64,000 bases of DNA from Ferruginibacter sp. Its GTDB lineage: Bacteria; Bacteroidota; Bacteroidia; Chitinophagales; Chitinophagaceae. Positions within the stretch are counted from its first letter, which is position 1, and each line of letters begins with the position of its first letter. A program made the translations under genes and the position numbers. The notes beneath the pieces were generated by a model. That model searched no databases. It was not told the origin of the DNA and saw nothing but the letters and a program-made list of their open reading frames with translations. Location: positions 1 through 64,000 of the forward strand of contig JAGOAX010000012.1 in NCBI GenBank assembly GCA_017983695.1, read 5' to 3'. Shown piece by piece: positions 25,332 through 35,885 of the stretch.

Positions 25332-26681
25332 ATGAACCAAAACAAATTATTTCGCTATTCAATTGTGGCAGCATTGGCTGGTTTTATTTTTGGGTTTGAT
25401 ACGGTGGTAATATCCGGTGCCAACCAGCCTATAAAAGATTTGTGGCATACGTCTCCTCTTTTTCATGGCTTTTTTATTATGAGTATGGCGTTATGGGGTA
25501 CTGTACTAGGTTCAATTTTTGGTGGTGTACCTACCGAAATTTTTGGCCGCAAAAAGGTATTGCTATGGATAGGTATTTTATTTGCAGTGTCTGCATTTGG
25601 CTCTGCTTTTGCACAAGATCCTTATACGTTTTCCTTTTTTAGATTTATGGGAGGTGTGGGCATTGGCGTATCGTCTGTGGTGGCACCAACTTATATTTCG
25701 GAAATATCTACAGCAAAAACAAGGGGTAGATTAGTAGCATTGTATCAATTTAATATTGTGTTTGGAATTCTGATCGCCTTTTTATCCAATTATTTTTTAG
25801 AAGGTGTTGGTGGCGTTAACGACTGGCGCTGGATGCTGGGTGTACTTGCAGTACCATCATTAATTTACACTGTAATGGTATTAGGGGTTCCTGAAAGTCC
25901 ACGCTGGTTAATCAGTAAAAAAGATGATTTAAATGGTGCTAAAAAAGTATTTGAGGAAATTGGTGCAGAAAATATTGATGCAGAAATTGCTTTGATAATA
26001 GAAAGTAAAAAGCATGAAGCTGCTTCCGGTAATACATCAGTATTTTTTAGCCCTAAGCATAACAAAATTATCTGGCTGGCATTTTTAATTGCCTTCTTTA
26101 ATCAACTATCCGGCATCAATTTTATTTTATATTATGCTCCGGAAATTTTAACCAGGATCGGTTTGGGTGCAAAAGAATCATTATTGAATTCTATTGCAAT
26201 TGGCGGTACCAATTTAATTTTTACGTTTGTAGGCTTGTATTTAATTGACAGGCTGGGCAGAAAAACATTGATGATAATTGGTTCTTTAGGTTATATCATC
26301 AGCCTTGCAATGGTGGCCTATGCTTTTAAAACCGGTGCCAGTCCAACTTTTTTAATGACCTTTTTATTGCTCTTCATCGCATCTCATGCCATTGGGCAGG
26401 GTGCAGTAATATGGGTTTTTCTTTCAGAGATTTTCCCTAATAAAATACGTGCTATGGGCCAATCGTTTGGTGCCAGTGTGCACTGGGTTTTTGCGGCCAT
26501 CATTACTTTAATAACACCAATTTTTTTAGACGATACAGATGGCATTCTTAAAGATGCTCCATGGATCATCTTTGCATTTTTGTCGGGAATGATGGTGCTA
26601 CAATTAATTTGGGTAGTAACTAAAATGCCGGAAACAAAAGGTGTTTCGCTGGAAGAATTAGAAAAAAAATTAAGTGCCTAA
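25332..26681 (+). CDS. Sugar-porter family MFS transporter
   Basis: A 449-residue inner-membrane transporter with 12 predicted helices, related to XylE/GLUT sugar-proton symporters. Signatures: GFDTVVISGA near residue 20 in helix 1, GRKKVL after helix 2, PESPRWL at the end of helix 6, QLSGINFILYYAPEI in helix 7, DRLGRKTLM after helix 8, and PETKG near the C-terminus. The start is the ATG at 25332; an in-frame TTG lies two codons upstream. The GH32 gene begins 10 nt after its stop, so the pair is an operon that cleaves fructosides outside and imports hexose, or imports the released sugar. It diverges from the GH65 gene. Confidence 0.93.
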   Translation: MNQNKLFRYSIVAALAGFIFGFDTVVISGANQPIKDLWHTSPLFHGFFIMSMALWGTVLGSIFGGVPTEIFGRKKVLLWIGILFAVSAFGSAFAQDPYTFSFFRFMGGVGIGVSSVVAPTYISEISTAKTRGRLVALYQFNIVFGILIAFLSNYFLEGVGGVNDWRWMLGVLAVPSLIYTVMVLGVPESPRWLISKKDDLNGAKKVFEEIGAENIDAEIALIIESKKHEAASGNTSVFFSPKHNKIIWLAFLIAFFNQLSGINFILYYAPEILTRIGLGAKESLLNSIAIGGTNLIFTFVGLYLIDRLGRKTLMIIGSLGYIISLAMVAYAFKTGASPTFLMTFLLLFIASHAIGQGAVIWVFLSEIFPNKIRAMGQSFGASVHWVFAAIITLITPIFLDDTDGILKDAPWIIFAFLSGMMVLQLIWVVTKMPETKGVSLEELEKKLSA

Positions 26682-26691
26682 TTATTATATC

Positions 26692-28185
26692 ATGAAACTG
26701 AAAAAATATTTTCTTATCTCCCTTCTGCTGGTTTCCTTAATTACTAAGGGGCAAACAAAATTGTACACCGAAAAATACCGGCCACAATTTCATTTTTCGC
26801 CGGCTACCAATTGGTGTAACGACCCCAATGGATTGGTATATAATAACGGCACCTATCATTTGTTTTACCAGCATAATCCTTTTGGTAATGTTTGGGGGCA
26901 TATGACATGGGGCCACGCCACCAGTACCGATTTATTACATTGGAAGCACTTACCCATTGCCATACCGGAAGAAAAAGACACTATGATTTTTTCCGGCACT
27001 TGTGTGGTTGATAAAAATAACACAAGCGGTTTTGGTAAGGCTGGCAAAGTACCAATGGTGGCTGTTTATACAGCACATATAGAAAATGTAAACCAAAGCC
27101 AGCATATTGCTTACAGTTTAGATGCTGGTGTTACATGGACAAAATACAACAGCAACCCTGTTTTGGATTTACATAAAAAAGATTTTAGAGACCCGAAAAT
27201 ATTTTGGCACGAAGGAAAAAAGTATTGGGTAATGGCATTGATGCTGCCTGTGGAGCATATGGTACAATTCTATTCATCACCCAATTTAAGAGAATGGAAA
27301 CACTTAAGCAACTTTGGACCTGTTGGTGATACCAGCGATGTGTGGGAATGCCCCGACCTTACGCCAGTACCTGTTGAAGGAATGCCGGGTAAAAAGAAAT
27401 GGTTGTTACAAACATCTCAAAACGCATCAATGCAGTATTTTGTTGGCGAATTTGATGGGGTAAGTTTTAAAAATGAAAATAAACCCACAGAAATATTGCG
27501 GCCCGACTACGGACCCGATTATTATGCTGCCATTGCCTACAACCAATTACCAGCAACAGTTTTGCCTACTGCTATTGGATGGGTAAACAATTGGAACTAT
27601 GCCAATGATATTCCAACAACTCCCTGGAAAAGCGCCATGAGTTTACCCAGAAATTTAAGTGTAAAAAAAATAAATAATAATTGGATATTGATGCAAAGAC
27701 CTGTTCCGGCTGTAAACGCATTGCGCAAGCAATTCATCAACCTCGGTGCTGAGGTGGTAGCAGCAAATAAATTATTACCTGTAAAAAGCTCACAGTTTGA
27801 AATGGAACTTTCTATTGAACCGGCCTCCACATCTATTTGTGGCATTAAATTAGCTAAAGCAGGCGACGATTTTTTTGAAATAGGATATGATGCTGCAAAG
27901 CAATTGTTTTATGTTGACAGAAGCAAAACAGGCTATATTTCCTTTAATGAAAATTTTAAGAAACTAAACCGCTTTGAAAAAAGCATTGCACTTAAAAACA
28001 AAAAATTACAACTACATATTTATTTCGATAATAGCATAGTTGAAATTTTTATTAATGGTGGAGAGGCTGTATTTACAACGCAGGTTTTTAGTAACGAAAC
28101 CCACAATGGTATTGAACTCTTTAATACCGGCAGTAAAAGCAAATTCAGCAATATGAATTTTTGGGAAATAAAAACTACATGGTAA
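26692..28185 (+). CDS. Exported GH32 beta-fructosidase
   Basis: A 497-residue enzyme that hydrolyses terminal fructose from sucrose, inulin or levan-type substrates. Signal peptide about 1-20 (ends TKGQ). The five-bladed propeller carries WCNDPNG at 41-47 (nucleophile Asp44), FRDPK at 165-169 (transition-state Asp167) and ECP at 219-221 (acid/base Glu219). The C-terminal beta-sandwich (about 345-490) is intact with the HIYFDNSIVEIFINGG segment. The ATG at 26692 precedes the signal peptide; an in-frame GTG at 26674 would overlap the transporter stop and is less likely. The substrate, sucrose or fructan, cannot be read from the sequence. Coupled to the MFS transporter. Confidence 0.94.
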   Translation: MKLKKYFLISLLLVSLITKGQTKLYTEKYRPQFHFSPATNWCNDPNGLVYNNGTYHLFYQHNPFGNVWGHMTWGHATSTDLLHWKHLPIAIPEEKDTMIFSGTCVVDKNNTSGFGKAGKVPMVAVYTAHIENVNQSQHIAYSLDAGVTWTKYNSNPVLDLHKKDFRDPKIFWHEGKKYWVMALMLPVEHMVQFYSSPNLREWKHLSNFGPVGDTSDVWECPDLTPVPVEGMPGKKKWLLQTSQNASMQYFVGEFDGVSFKNENKPTEILRPDYGPDYYAAIAYNQLPATVLPTAIGWVNNWNYANDIPTTPWKSAMSLPRNLSVKKINNNWILMQRPVPAVNALRKQFINLGAEVVAANKLLPVKSSQFEMELSIEPASTSICGIKLAKAGDDFFEIGYDAAKQLFYVDRSKTGYISFNENFKKLNRFEKSIALKNKKLQLHIYFDNSIVEIFINGGEAVFTTQVFSNETHNGIELFNTGSKSKFSNMNFWEIKTTW

Positions 28186-28230
28186 AACCTATCCTTTAAT
28201 TTTACACTACATTAAATTTATAAAGCTTGT

Positions 28231-29172
28231 ATGAAAAAATGGCTCTTCGGCGTATTGTTTTTGGCATTGTTATTACTTGCTGCGCTATATATATTCATCC
28301 CAAATATTATAACGCTTAAAAGCAATATTGGTATTAAAGTAACCCAACAAGGTTTATACCGGATGTTACTGGATAGCAATAATGTACAAAAATGGTGGCC
28401 AGGTGATGAAAGTAAAGGCGCTGCTAAAGAAAAATTTTTTTTGAATGGATATTACTATAAAATTTATGCCAACAATATATCCCTGGCTCCGGTAACCATC
28501 ACTAATAATGAAACAGACCTGAAAACATCGCTGTACATTATTTCTCTAAAAACAGATTCTATCCAACTTGCATGGGTAGGTTCAATGGTTACTTCCTACA
28601 ACCCAGTAAAACGTTTTTTTGCGTGGCAAAAAGCAAAAAAAATAAACGACGATATGAACAGTATCCTTTTAAAAATGAAATCTTTTTACAGTAATGAAGA
28701 AAACATTTATGGAATAAAAGTAGAAAAGGCTTTGGTAACAGACTCTGTTTTAATTTCCACCGGCGCTAATAGCAATGGCTACCCCGATACAAAATTTATT
28801 TATGCGCTAATAAACAAATTAAGGATTCATGCTGCAGCTAATAACGTAACAGAAGCCGGCTTCCCTATGCTTAATGTAGATACTAAAGACAGTATTACTT
28901 TTAATGTACGTGTTGCATTACCTATAAGCAAAGCCTTGCCAAGCACAGGCGATATAGCTCAAAAAAGAATGCTTGCAGATGGTAATATTTTAGTAACTGA
29001 AGTTAAAGGCGGTGTAGCTACTACCACGGCAGCTTTTGAGCAAATAATAAAATATTCGTTGGACTACCAGCGTGTTGCTCCGGCTATTCCCTTCTTTTCT
29101 TTAATTACCGACAGAACAAAGGAACCCGACAGCAGTAAATGGGTTACTAAAGTGTATTGCCCAGTTATGTAA
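28231..29172 (+). CDS. Membrane-anchored SRPBCC-like protein with GyrI/AraC-effector-like C-terminus
   Basis: A 313-residue protein with one N-terminal transmembrane helix (about 4-26). Residues about 30-155 resemble the SRPBCC/polyketide-cyclase fold, which binds hydrophobic ligands (start of helix with LYRMLLDSNNVQKWWPGD). Residues about 160-313 resemble a GyrI-like/AraC-effector-binding domain, ending WVTKVYCPVM. Function unknown; this architecture is common in Bacteroidota. It lies 45 nt after GH32 on the same strand and could be cotranscribed. Its stop overlaps an A/T hairpin shared with the convergent FG-GAP gene. Confidence 0.7.
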   Translation: MKKWLFGVLFLALLLLAALYIFIPNIITLKSNIGIKVTQQGLYRMLLDSNNVQKWWPGDESKGAAKEKFFLNGYYYKIYANNISLAPVTITNNETDLKTSLYIISLKTDSIQLAWVGSMVTSYNPVKRFFAWQKAKKINDDMNSILLKMKSFYSNEENIYGIKVEKALVTDSVLISTGANSNGYPDTKFIYALINKLRIHAAANNVTEAGFPMLNVDTKDSITFNVRVALPISKALPSTGDIAQKRMLADGNILVTEVKGGVATTTAAFEQIIKYSLDYQRVAPAIPFFSLITDRTKEPDSSKWVTKVYCPVM

Positions 29173-29195
29173 AATTTATTTTTTAATAAATTTTA
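29170..29195. terminator. AT-only bidirectional hairpin overlapping both stop codons
   Basis: An 11-bp inverted repeat (29170-29180 with 29185-29195) with TTTT loop, made only of A and T, lying across the stop codons of the convergent genes (29172 and 29176). Confidence 0.6.
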
Positions 29196-32100
29196 TCACT
29201 GCTGCACTATCATTATTTTTTGCAACAACATAAGCCGGTTGATTGCCAATTTTTATTGGCCTTATATGTCTTGCTTCGCCTTTTAAAATTAAGCCGTTTA
29301 AATTCTGGTATTTAAAACTCCCTTTACCCATATTAATTAAAACAGTACCATAATCAGCATCGTACCTGCCATTATGTATATTGTTACCATAATAGTTACC
29401 CGCTAAAAAAATATCGGGTAAATTATCATTATTGGCATCTACAACCGACGCATCACGATAAGATGTTAACTGTGCCTGCCAGGGTAATGGAGCTGTGGTA
29501 AAATTTAAATTTCCGTTGTTGATCAGTATTGCATTCGCAAAATAATCTGCTGTTGAAATAACAGAAGTATTAATTTTTGCTGCAGAAAAAATATCGCTGA
29601 AAGATGCTTTGGCAAAATCTGCTGCGTAAATATATTTTTTCTTTAGAATCGGCATTTGTTTTTCTAATTCACCTTTATTGGAAAATGTTATTTGCTTATG
29701 TTGCACGTAATAAGTAAGCACCTGCTCATGTTTTCCGTTATCATCAAAGTCATTAAAGTACAAACGTACCGGCTCTTCTTTAGAAGCCTGCAACCTGCTG
29801 TTAAGGCCAAGATTTCCGGCAATTAAATCCAGGTCGCCATCATTATCAGCATCTACCGGCAAAACAAAATTCCACCAGCCATTTTTGTCTGTTAATTGTT
29901 TTTTTGTAAAATTTCCTTTTGTGTTTATAAATGCGGTGATACCACCCCATTCGCAACTTACTATTAAGTCATTATCTTTATCCTTATCAATATCAACCCA
30001 AACAGCATTGGTAACCATACCAACATTTGATAGCCCGTCTGCATATTTATCAGTAACATCTGTAAATTTTCCTGTCCCATCATTTTGTAATAACCAGGAT
30101 TGTGGAATTTCACCAAAGTTCCAGGGCACGGTTCTTCCTCCTAAAAACAAATCAATAAATCCATCCCCATTAAAATCATCTGCTGCAATACAAGATGCTG
30201 TTACATAGCCGTCATTAAAGGCATTTTGCAGTTTTGTAAAATTTGCTTTTCCGTCATTTAAATAAATCCGTGGCAATAAGTGTTCGTCCTTACCGTAATA
30301 TTCGTTACCGCCTGTTGCAATTATTAAATCAATATTACCATCGTTATTTATATCTGCCCACGTAGCATCCACATCTTCATACATGCTGTCTTTAAATAAT
30401 TCAGGCTGCGCTGTTTTAATAAATTTCCCATCTGGCTGTTGTAAAAAAACTGCATTGTGAAAAGTTTTAGATGCACCGATAAACACATCGTCTAATCCGT
30501 CTTTATTAATATCTGCTACTGCCAATGCCGGCCCTTCTGTAGATACCATATGAGGTAGTAAAGGCTCTCTGTCAAATTCATTAAAGATATTCTCCTTGTG
30601 CAGGTATGCTAAGCCGGTTTGCTTAGAGATATTGGTTACCTGGTTACCGGTATTTTTATTGAAATCTGTAATAATACCGTAATTAAAAAGAGGAAGCCCC
30701 TTTTCATAAGTAACCGAAAGATGTTGCGATAAAGTGTCAATCGTAATTTTTTCAAAACTATTATCGGGCCACACAACAAACGCCGAATCAATTTTCTTTG
30801 TTCCAATACCAACCTGCAGAAGCACTTCCATGGATGACATAAAGCCTTTTACCGGGTTCTTTTCGTATGTTTCGATCTTATCGCCTGCAAATAAAATTAC
30901 TTTTGCCCCGACAGCATTTTTATTTTTATCAGCACCTGTTAGTTTTATTGTTACAAAATTTTTACTCCCTTTTTTTGCAGCTTTATTCTCGTATAACAAT
31001 GCCGCATCATTAGTATTATTAACCACTACATCCAGATCACCATCATTGTCAAAATCGGCATATACGGCTCCATTTGAATAAGTGGGAGCATTGTTTTTTA
31101 TTGCAGCTTCCATATCGGCAAACTGCATATTGCTGTTGTTATGATAAAACTTATTAGGTATTTTTATTTCAGGAAATTTATTCACCAGCGCCATATCCTT
31201 ATCCTTCATATCATTGTTCTGCAGCCGCTGCTGCATTTCATTATTGTAAATAAAATTGATATAGTCCATATCATTTAAGCGTTTGGGAATACCATTGGCA
31301 ATAAATAAATCTTTCAGCCCATCATTATCAAAATCCATCCAAAGTGGCGCCCAGCTCCAGTCGGTTGCTCCAATGCCGGCATAAAGGCCAGCTTCGCTGA
31401 ACATGCCATTTTTGTTGTTGTACTGCAGGTTATTTCTTGAGTATTGATAATTGTACCCCGATGCAATTTTACTGAAGAACACATCGTAATCATCATCGCC
31501 TAAAGACCTTTTTAAAATATAGGGATCGGCTGCCAGCATATCAGTAGAAATAATTTCGGGGTAGCCATCATTATTTACATCGGCAATATCCACTCCCATT
31601 GTAAATTTACTGGTGTGCATCAACCGCTGGTTATTCTCGTCGGTAAATGTGCCGTTTTTTTGATTGATGTACAGGTAATCGTTTTCATGAAAATCGTTTC
31701 CGATATACAGGTCCGGCCATCCATCTAAATTAATATCGCTAACTGCAATACCCAGCCCATATCCAATTTCGGAACTATTTATTTTACCCTGTTTGGTTAC
31801 ATCTGTAAAAATATTACCCTCATTACGGAATAAGCGGTCGCCAGAAAGTGCGCTGTAAGTATCACTAAAATTTTTTCGTGGTGCAAATGAACTGCTTTGA
31901 TGAATGGAGTGATTTAATAAATACATATCCAGGTCGCCATCCATATCGTAATCAAAAAAAACTGCCTGTGTACTAAAGCCTGAAAAATCCAAGCCATATT
32001 GTTGTGCTTCATCACTGTAAAAAGGTATTCCGTTTTTAATTCCTTTACAAACCAATAGCTGGTTTTTACTTTTTAAGGTAAGATAGTGGCCAACTTTACA

Positions 32101-32514
32101 GATATAAATATCTAACTGCCCATCATTGTTAATATCTATAATCGACACCCCGGTTGACCAGCCTTTATCCTGTGGAATATTTGCTGCAGCTGTAACATCT
32201 TTAAAATGCAGCTTTCCTTCGTTGATGTATATTTTATTATCGCCCTGGTTTGATGCAAAGAATAAATCTGCCAGTCCATCATTATTAAAATCGCCTGTAC
32301 CAATCCCGGCACCATTATAAAAATACATGTAATTAAACATGTTGAAATTTTCTGTAGGGGTTAACGTATTATTAAAATGTAAACCGGTAGCATCTTCTTT
32401 CAGCACTTCAAATAAAACCGGCGTAGCAGTCTTGTTTTCGTTTTTACATGAGCCTATACAAAAACAAAAAACACTTAACAGCAAATGAAAAATATGTTGT
32501 GCAATTTTACTCAT
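29176..32514 (-). CDS. FG-GAP/VCBS-repeat lipoprotein with ASPIC/UnbV domain, third tandem copy
   Basis: A 1,112-residue surface or periplasmic lipoprotein (signal ending IGSC, Cys at residue 23). Many FG-GAP/VCBS blades follow, with calcium-binding D-x-N-x-D-G motifs such as DFNNDGLAD, DINNDGQLD, DYDMDGDLD and DFDNDGDLD, forming beta-propellers. An ASPIC/UnbV-like domain (about 520-590, VGAKVILFAG... VVWPDNS) separates two propeller blocks, as in the CRTAC1 group. Function is unknown; these genes often follow SusC/SusD pairs and may bind polymers. The ATG at 32514 is preferred over the upstream in-frame TTG. It is the most diverged of the three paralogues and the last gene of the unit beginning with susC at 44014. 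Confidence 0.85.
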   Translation of the reverse strand: MSKIAQHIFHLLLSVFCFCIGSCKNENKTATPVLFEVLKEDATGLHFNNTLTPTENFNMFNYMYFYNGAGIGTGDFNNDGLADLFFASNQGDNKIYINEGKLHFKDVTAAANIPQDKGWSTGVSIIDINNDGQLDIYICKVGHYLTLKSKNQLLVCKGIKNGIPFYSDEAQQYGLDFSGFSTQAVFFDYDMDGDLDMYLLNHSIHQSSSFAPRKNFSDTYSALSGDRLFRNEGNIFTDVTKQGKINSSEIGYGLGIAVSDINLDGWPDLYIGNDFHENDYLYINQKNGTFTDENNQRLMHTSKFTMGVDIADVNNDGYPEIISTDMLAADPYILKRSLGDDDYDVFFSKIASGYNYQYSRNNLQYNNKNGMFSEAGLYAGIGATDWSWAPLWMDFDNDGLKDLFIANGIPKRLNDMDYINFIYNNEMQQRLQNNDMKDKDMALVNKFPEIKIPNKFYHNNSNMQFADMEAAIKNNAPTYSNGAVYADFDNDGDLDVVVNNTNDAALLYENKAAKKGSKNFVTIKLTGADKNKNAVGAKVILFAGDKIETYEKNPVKGFMSSMEVLLQVGIGTKKIDSAFVVWPDNSFEKITIDTLSQHLSVTYEKGLPLFNYGIITDFNKNTGNQVTNISKQTGLAYLHKENIFNEFDREPLLPHMVSTEGPALAVADINKDGLDDVFIGASKTFHNAVFLQQPDGKFIKTAQPELFKDSMYEDVDATWADINNDGNIDLIIATGGNEYYGKDEHLLPRIYLNDGKANFTKLQNAFNDGYVTASCIAADDFNGDGFIDLFLGGRTVPWNFGEIPQSWLLQNDGTGKFTDVTDKYADGLSNVGMVTNAVWVDIDKDKDNDLIVSCEWGGITAFINTKGNFTKKQLTDKNGWWNFVLPVDADNDGDLDLIAGNLGLNSRLQASKEEPVRLYFNDFDDNGKHEQVLTYYVQHKQITFSNKGELEKQMPILKKKYIYAADFAKASFSDIFSAAKINTSVISTADYFANAILINNGNLNFTTAPLPWQAQLTSYRDASVVDANNDNLPDIFLAGNYYGNNIHNGRYDADYGTVLINMGKGSFKYQNLNGLILKGEARHIRPIKIGNQPAYVVAKNNDSAAVIKFIKK

Positions 32515-32521
32515 CAAAAAA

Positions 32522-35500
32522 TCAATTAGTGTTTTTTTGCTTTTTCAGTTTATAAAGAACCGGGTACTCATTATTTTGTAAAAACAAAACGTTTACCACC
32601 CCTTTACTTTTTATCAAACAAATACCCCTAACCTGGCCCTGTAGGTTAATACCAGATATCCCCGGGTTAAGTATGGAAAAATTTCCTTTGCCATCATTTA
32701 ACAACACATCGCCAGGGCTTGCATCCAGCCTGCCCAGCTGTGGCTGAAAACCAAACTCATTCCCTCCCAATATTAAATCAGGCTTACCATCGGCATTAAC
32801 ATCAACCGGCAATATAGTTTTTGCAGATGATAACTGAATACCCTGCGGCATATCCTGAATGGTGAAATTGCCATTACCGGTATTATACGCAATGCATGAA
32901 GATGAATAATTAACCTGTTTTATTAAAACTTTTTCCATTTGCACTGCACTGAATAATTCCTGCACCGATTTTTTTGCATAATCAACATTACGCAGATTTT
33001 GTTTTTTTAGCATAGGTAACTGGCTCTCAAGCTCACCTTTCATAAATACCGGCTTGTCTTTTCCATCAATAGTACGGGTAATAATTTTTTCAACCTGGTT
33101 ATTATTATCAAAGTCGTTTAAAAATAATTTCACCGGGTTATCTTTACCGGGTTTCAGGTAAAAATTTTCTCCCAGGTTTCCTAATATTAAATCCTGTTTG
33201 CCATCTCCATTTAAATCAGCAACTGCAACAGTTTGCCACCAGCCCATTTTATTGGTAAGGTTATTTGGCAATGCAGTAAAAGAGTTGTTATTATATTTAA
33301 ATATTTTAGGGCTCATCCATTCCCCAACAATAATCAATTCATTTTTTTTATCCCCATCTATATCTGCCCATACTGCAGCAGTAACCATGCCTGCATCTGC
33401 GATACCTTTACACCTGTCTGCAGGCATATCGCTAAAATTACCTTTGCCATCATTTATATAAATATGACTTAAAGGTGTCATCCCGTATACTGCGGTAACA
33501 CAACCTGCACCAACAAAAAGATCCATATCACCATCTCCATCAAAATCATTTGCAACAGCTGTACTAATATTATCTTTATTTGCAGGAAAAGCTGTTGTGG
33601 ATATCTGTAAATTTCCTTTGCCGTCATTTATAAACAAGCGATGCTGCAACTCCCTGCTTAAAGGTAATGCAGCATTGCCACCAGAGCATAACAGTAAATC
33701 ATTATCGCCATCCTTATCGCAATCAAAAAACAAAACAGCACCGTCAACAAAACCTGTGTATTGTTTAAATACGGCTTGTTCTTTTTGTACAAATGTGCCG
33801 GATGCTGTTTGAATATACATTTGTCCCTGGCTGGCAACTGTTCCACCAATATAAATATCATCCAACCCATCTCCGTTTATATCGGCAACAGCAGCCTTGG
33901 GGCCCTCGTGAGATAACATTTTTGGTATCCCACGTTCTGCATAAAAATCTGTAACATCATCATCAATATGTTTGTTAAAATCAGTTTGTACTTTTTCAAA
34001 TAATGGCGGAGTTACAATTTCCGACGTTGGTTTAATTTTTGTGCCGTCCTTAGGCTGTATATAAGAAAGATATTTATTTATAGCAGGGTTAATTATTTTG
34101 GTATAGGCAAGGTCTGGCCAAACAATAATTATGGAGTCAATTTGTGCAGCATTACCAATTCCGATATTTTGTTTATAATCAACAGATGATTGAAAGCCCC
34201 TGCTTGGCATTACTTCCCTGCTTAATATTTCGTTGCCTTTATACACCAGTATTTTACTGCCAACAGCAAATGTATTTTTATCTTTCCCTTTTAATACAAT
34301 GCCGGTAAAATTATTTTTATTTTGCTCCCTGCTGTTATTTTTAAAAAGAAAAGCCGGTTCATTTACATTATTTACTACAAGGTCCAGGTCGCCATCATTA
34401 TCCAAATCGGCATAAGCTGCGCCATTAGAAAATGAGTTTTCTGTAAATCCCCAGTTCATCCCTTCATCAGAAAATTTAAGTTTGCCCAGATTGCGGTACA
34501 TTTTATTAGGCACTGCAATGGAAGGTATCCGGCTTACCAGGTCCGAAAGTTTTTTCTCACCGGTTACTTTCATTTTCTCTTTTACTTCATTGGCATCGAA
34601 ACTTAAAAAATCCTGGTTGGTAAGATCCCGGTAAATACCATTACAAACATACAGGTCATTTAATCCGTCATTATCTGCATCAAACATCAATGCACCCCAA
34701 CTCCATTCACTTGCATTAACGCCGCTGTAATTGGCAATGTCTTTAAAGTTTCCTTTACCGTCGTTAAGTTGCAACGTATTCTGTAAAAACTGGTGGAAAA
34801 ATCCATTCCGTTCTTTTAACCTGTATTGATCAATATCATCAAAGCTTAAGGTTGTTTTAAGGCGGTAATCATCGGCAGGCAACATATCGGTGGTAAATAT
34901 TTCGGAGGCCCCATCATTATTGATATCTCCAAAATCGGCACCCATAGATGCATAACTATTGTGTTGCACCCTTTGCTCCAACTCATCTTTAAATGTCCCG
35001 TTTTTTTGATTAATGTATAAATAATCCCGTTCAAAAAAATCATTAGACACAAAAACATCCGGATAATAATCTCCGTTTACATCACCAACGGTTACGCCAA
35101 GCCCAAAACTCATTAATGTACCATGTATGCCAGCCTGCTGTGTAACTTCTGTAAAATAGCCGTTATCGTTTCTGTATAAATGATCGCCACCTCCTTTTAA
35201 ATAATCTGCCACATTCCATTTATTTGCAGGTACGTCACGTTGTTTTGGATAACCTAAACTGTTTACCGGCACCGGGCTGTTATCAATTTTAAACATATCC
35301 AGGTCGCCGTCCATATCATAATCGAAAAAACTTACCTGAGTGGTATAGCCAGAATCATTGAGTCCGTATTTTACTGCACTTTCGGTAAAAGTGAGGTCAT
35401 GGTTATTTATAAATAGTTGATTGCTTCTTAGTGCAGCATTATGCATACTGCCGGCATTGCATACAAAAATATCCAGCCAGCCGTCTGCATTAATATCTGC

Positions 35501-35851
35501 CATTACAACTCCTGTACTAAACTGTAGTTTATCTGTAAACCCTGCTTTAACACTAATATCTTCAAATTTTAAGTTGCCTTTATTTAAGTAAAGTTTATTA
35601 CTACCCTGGTTGGCAGTAAAAAAATTATCTGCCAGGCCATCATTATTAATATCACCAGCTGCCACTCCGCCTCCATTATAAAAATTCCTGTAGTTAAGGA
35701 TGTTAATGCTGTCATTATCATTAATGGCATTAACAAAAGCTATCCCTGAGTTTTTCACCAACTCAAACAAAGGATGAGCAGTATTCCTTTCTTTACAGGA
35801 AAGGATAACCAATGCTGCAATTATTATTATGTTGAGTTGATACTTTTTCAC
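32522..35851 (-). CDS. FG-GAP/VCBS-repeat lipoprotein with ASPIC/UnbV domain, second tandem copy
   Basis: A 1,109-residue paralogue of its neighbours with the same layout: lipoprotein signal (VILSC), FG-GAP blades with calcium motifs (DINNDGLAD, DYDMDGDLD, DLDNDGDLD), ASPIC/UnbV domain around 520-590 (VGSKILVYKG, IIVWPD), and a second propeller block. The open frame reaches a TTG at 35875, but GTG at 35851 gives a proper lipoprotein signal beginning with two lysines and is the likelier start. It resembles the first copy (35886) more than the third, for example in FELVxNxGIxF, RNFYNGxGVAxGDINNDGLAD and PSRGFQSSVDYK. The gene ends 7 nt before the third copy begins, so the set is cotranscribed. 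Confidence 0.85.
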   Translation of the reverse strand: MKKYQLNIIIIAALVILSCKERNTAHPLFELVKNSGIAFVNAINDNDSINILNYRNFYNGGGVAAGDINNDGLADNFFTANQGSNKLYLNKGNLKFEDISVKAGFTDKLQFSTGVVMADINADGWLDIFVCNAGSMHNAALRSNQLFINNHDLTFTESAVKYGLNDSGYTTQVSFFDYDMDGDLDMFKIDNSPVPVNSLGYPKQRDVPANKWNVADYLKGGGDHLYRNDNGYFTEVTQQAGIHGTLMSFGLGVTVGDVNGDYYPDVFVSNDFFERDYLYINQKNGTFKDELEQRVQHNSYASMGADFGDINNDGASEIFTTDMLPADDYRLKTTLSFDDIDQYRLKERNGFFHQFLQNTLQLNDGKGNFKDIANYSGVNASEWSWGALMFDADNDGLNDLYVCNGIYRDLTNQDFLSFDANEVKEKMKVTGEKKLSDLVSRIPSIAVPNKMYRNLGKLKFSDEGMNWGFTENSFSNGAAYADLDNDGDLDLVVNNVNEPAFLFKNNSREQNKNNFTGIVLKGKDKNTFAVGSKILVYKGNEILSREVMPSRGFQSSVDYKQNIGIGNAAQIDSIIIVWPDLAYTKIINPAINKYLSYIQPKDGTKIKPTSEIVTPPLFEKVQTDFNKHIDDDVTDFYAERGIPKMLSHEGPKAAVADINGDGLDDIYIGGTVASQGQMYIQTASGTFVQKEQAVFKQYTGFVDGAVLFFDCDKDGDNDLLLCSGGNAALPLSRELQHRLFINDGKGNLQISTTAFPANKDNISTAVANDFDGDGDMDLFVGAGCVTAVYGMTPLSHIYINDGKGNFSDMPADRCKGIADAGMVTAAVWADIDGDKKNELIIVGEWMSPKIFKYNNNSFTALPNNLTNKMGWWQTVAVADLNGDGKQDLILGNLGENFYLKPGKDNPVKLFLNDFDNNNQVEKIITRTIDGKDKPVFMKGELESQLPMLKKQNLRNVDYAKKSVQELFSAVQMEKVLIKQVNYSSSCIAYNTGNGNFTIQDMPQGIQLSSAKTILPVDVNADGKPDLILGGNEFGFQPQLGRLDASPGDVLLNDGKGNFSILNPGISGINLQGQVRGICLIKSKGVVNVLFLQNNEYPVLYKLKKQKNTN

Positions 35852-35885
35852 TTTATACTTTTGCGCTACAAACAATTTTCAGGCA

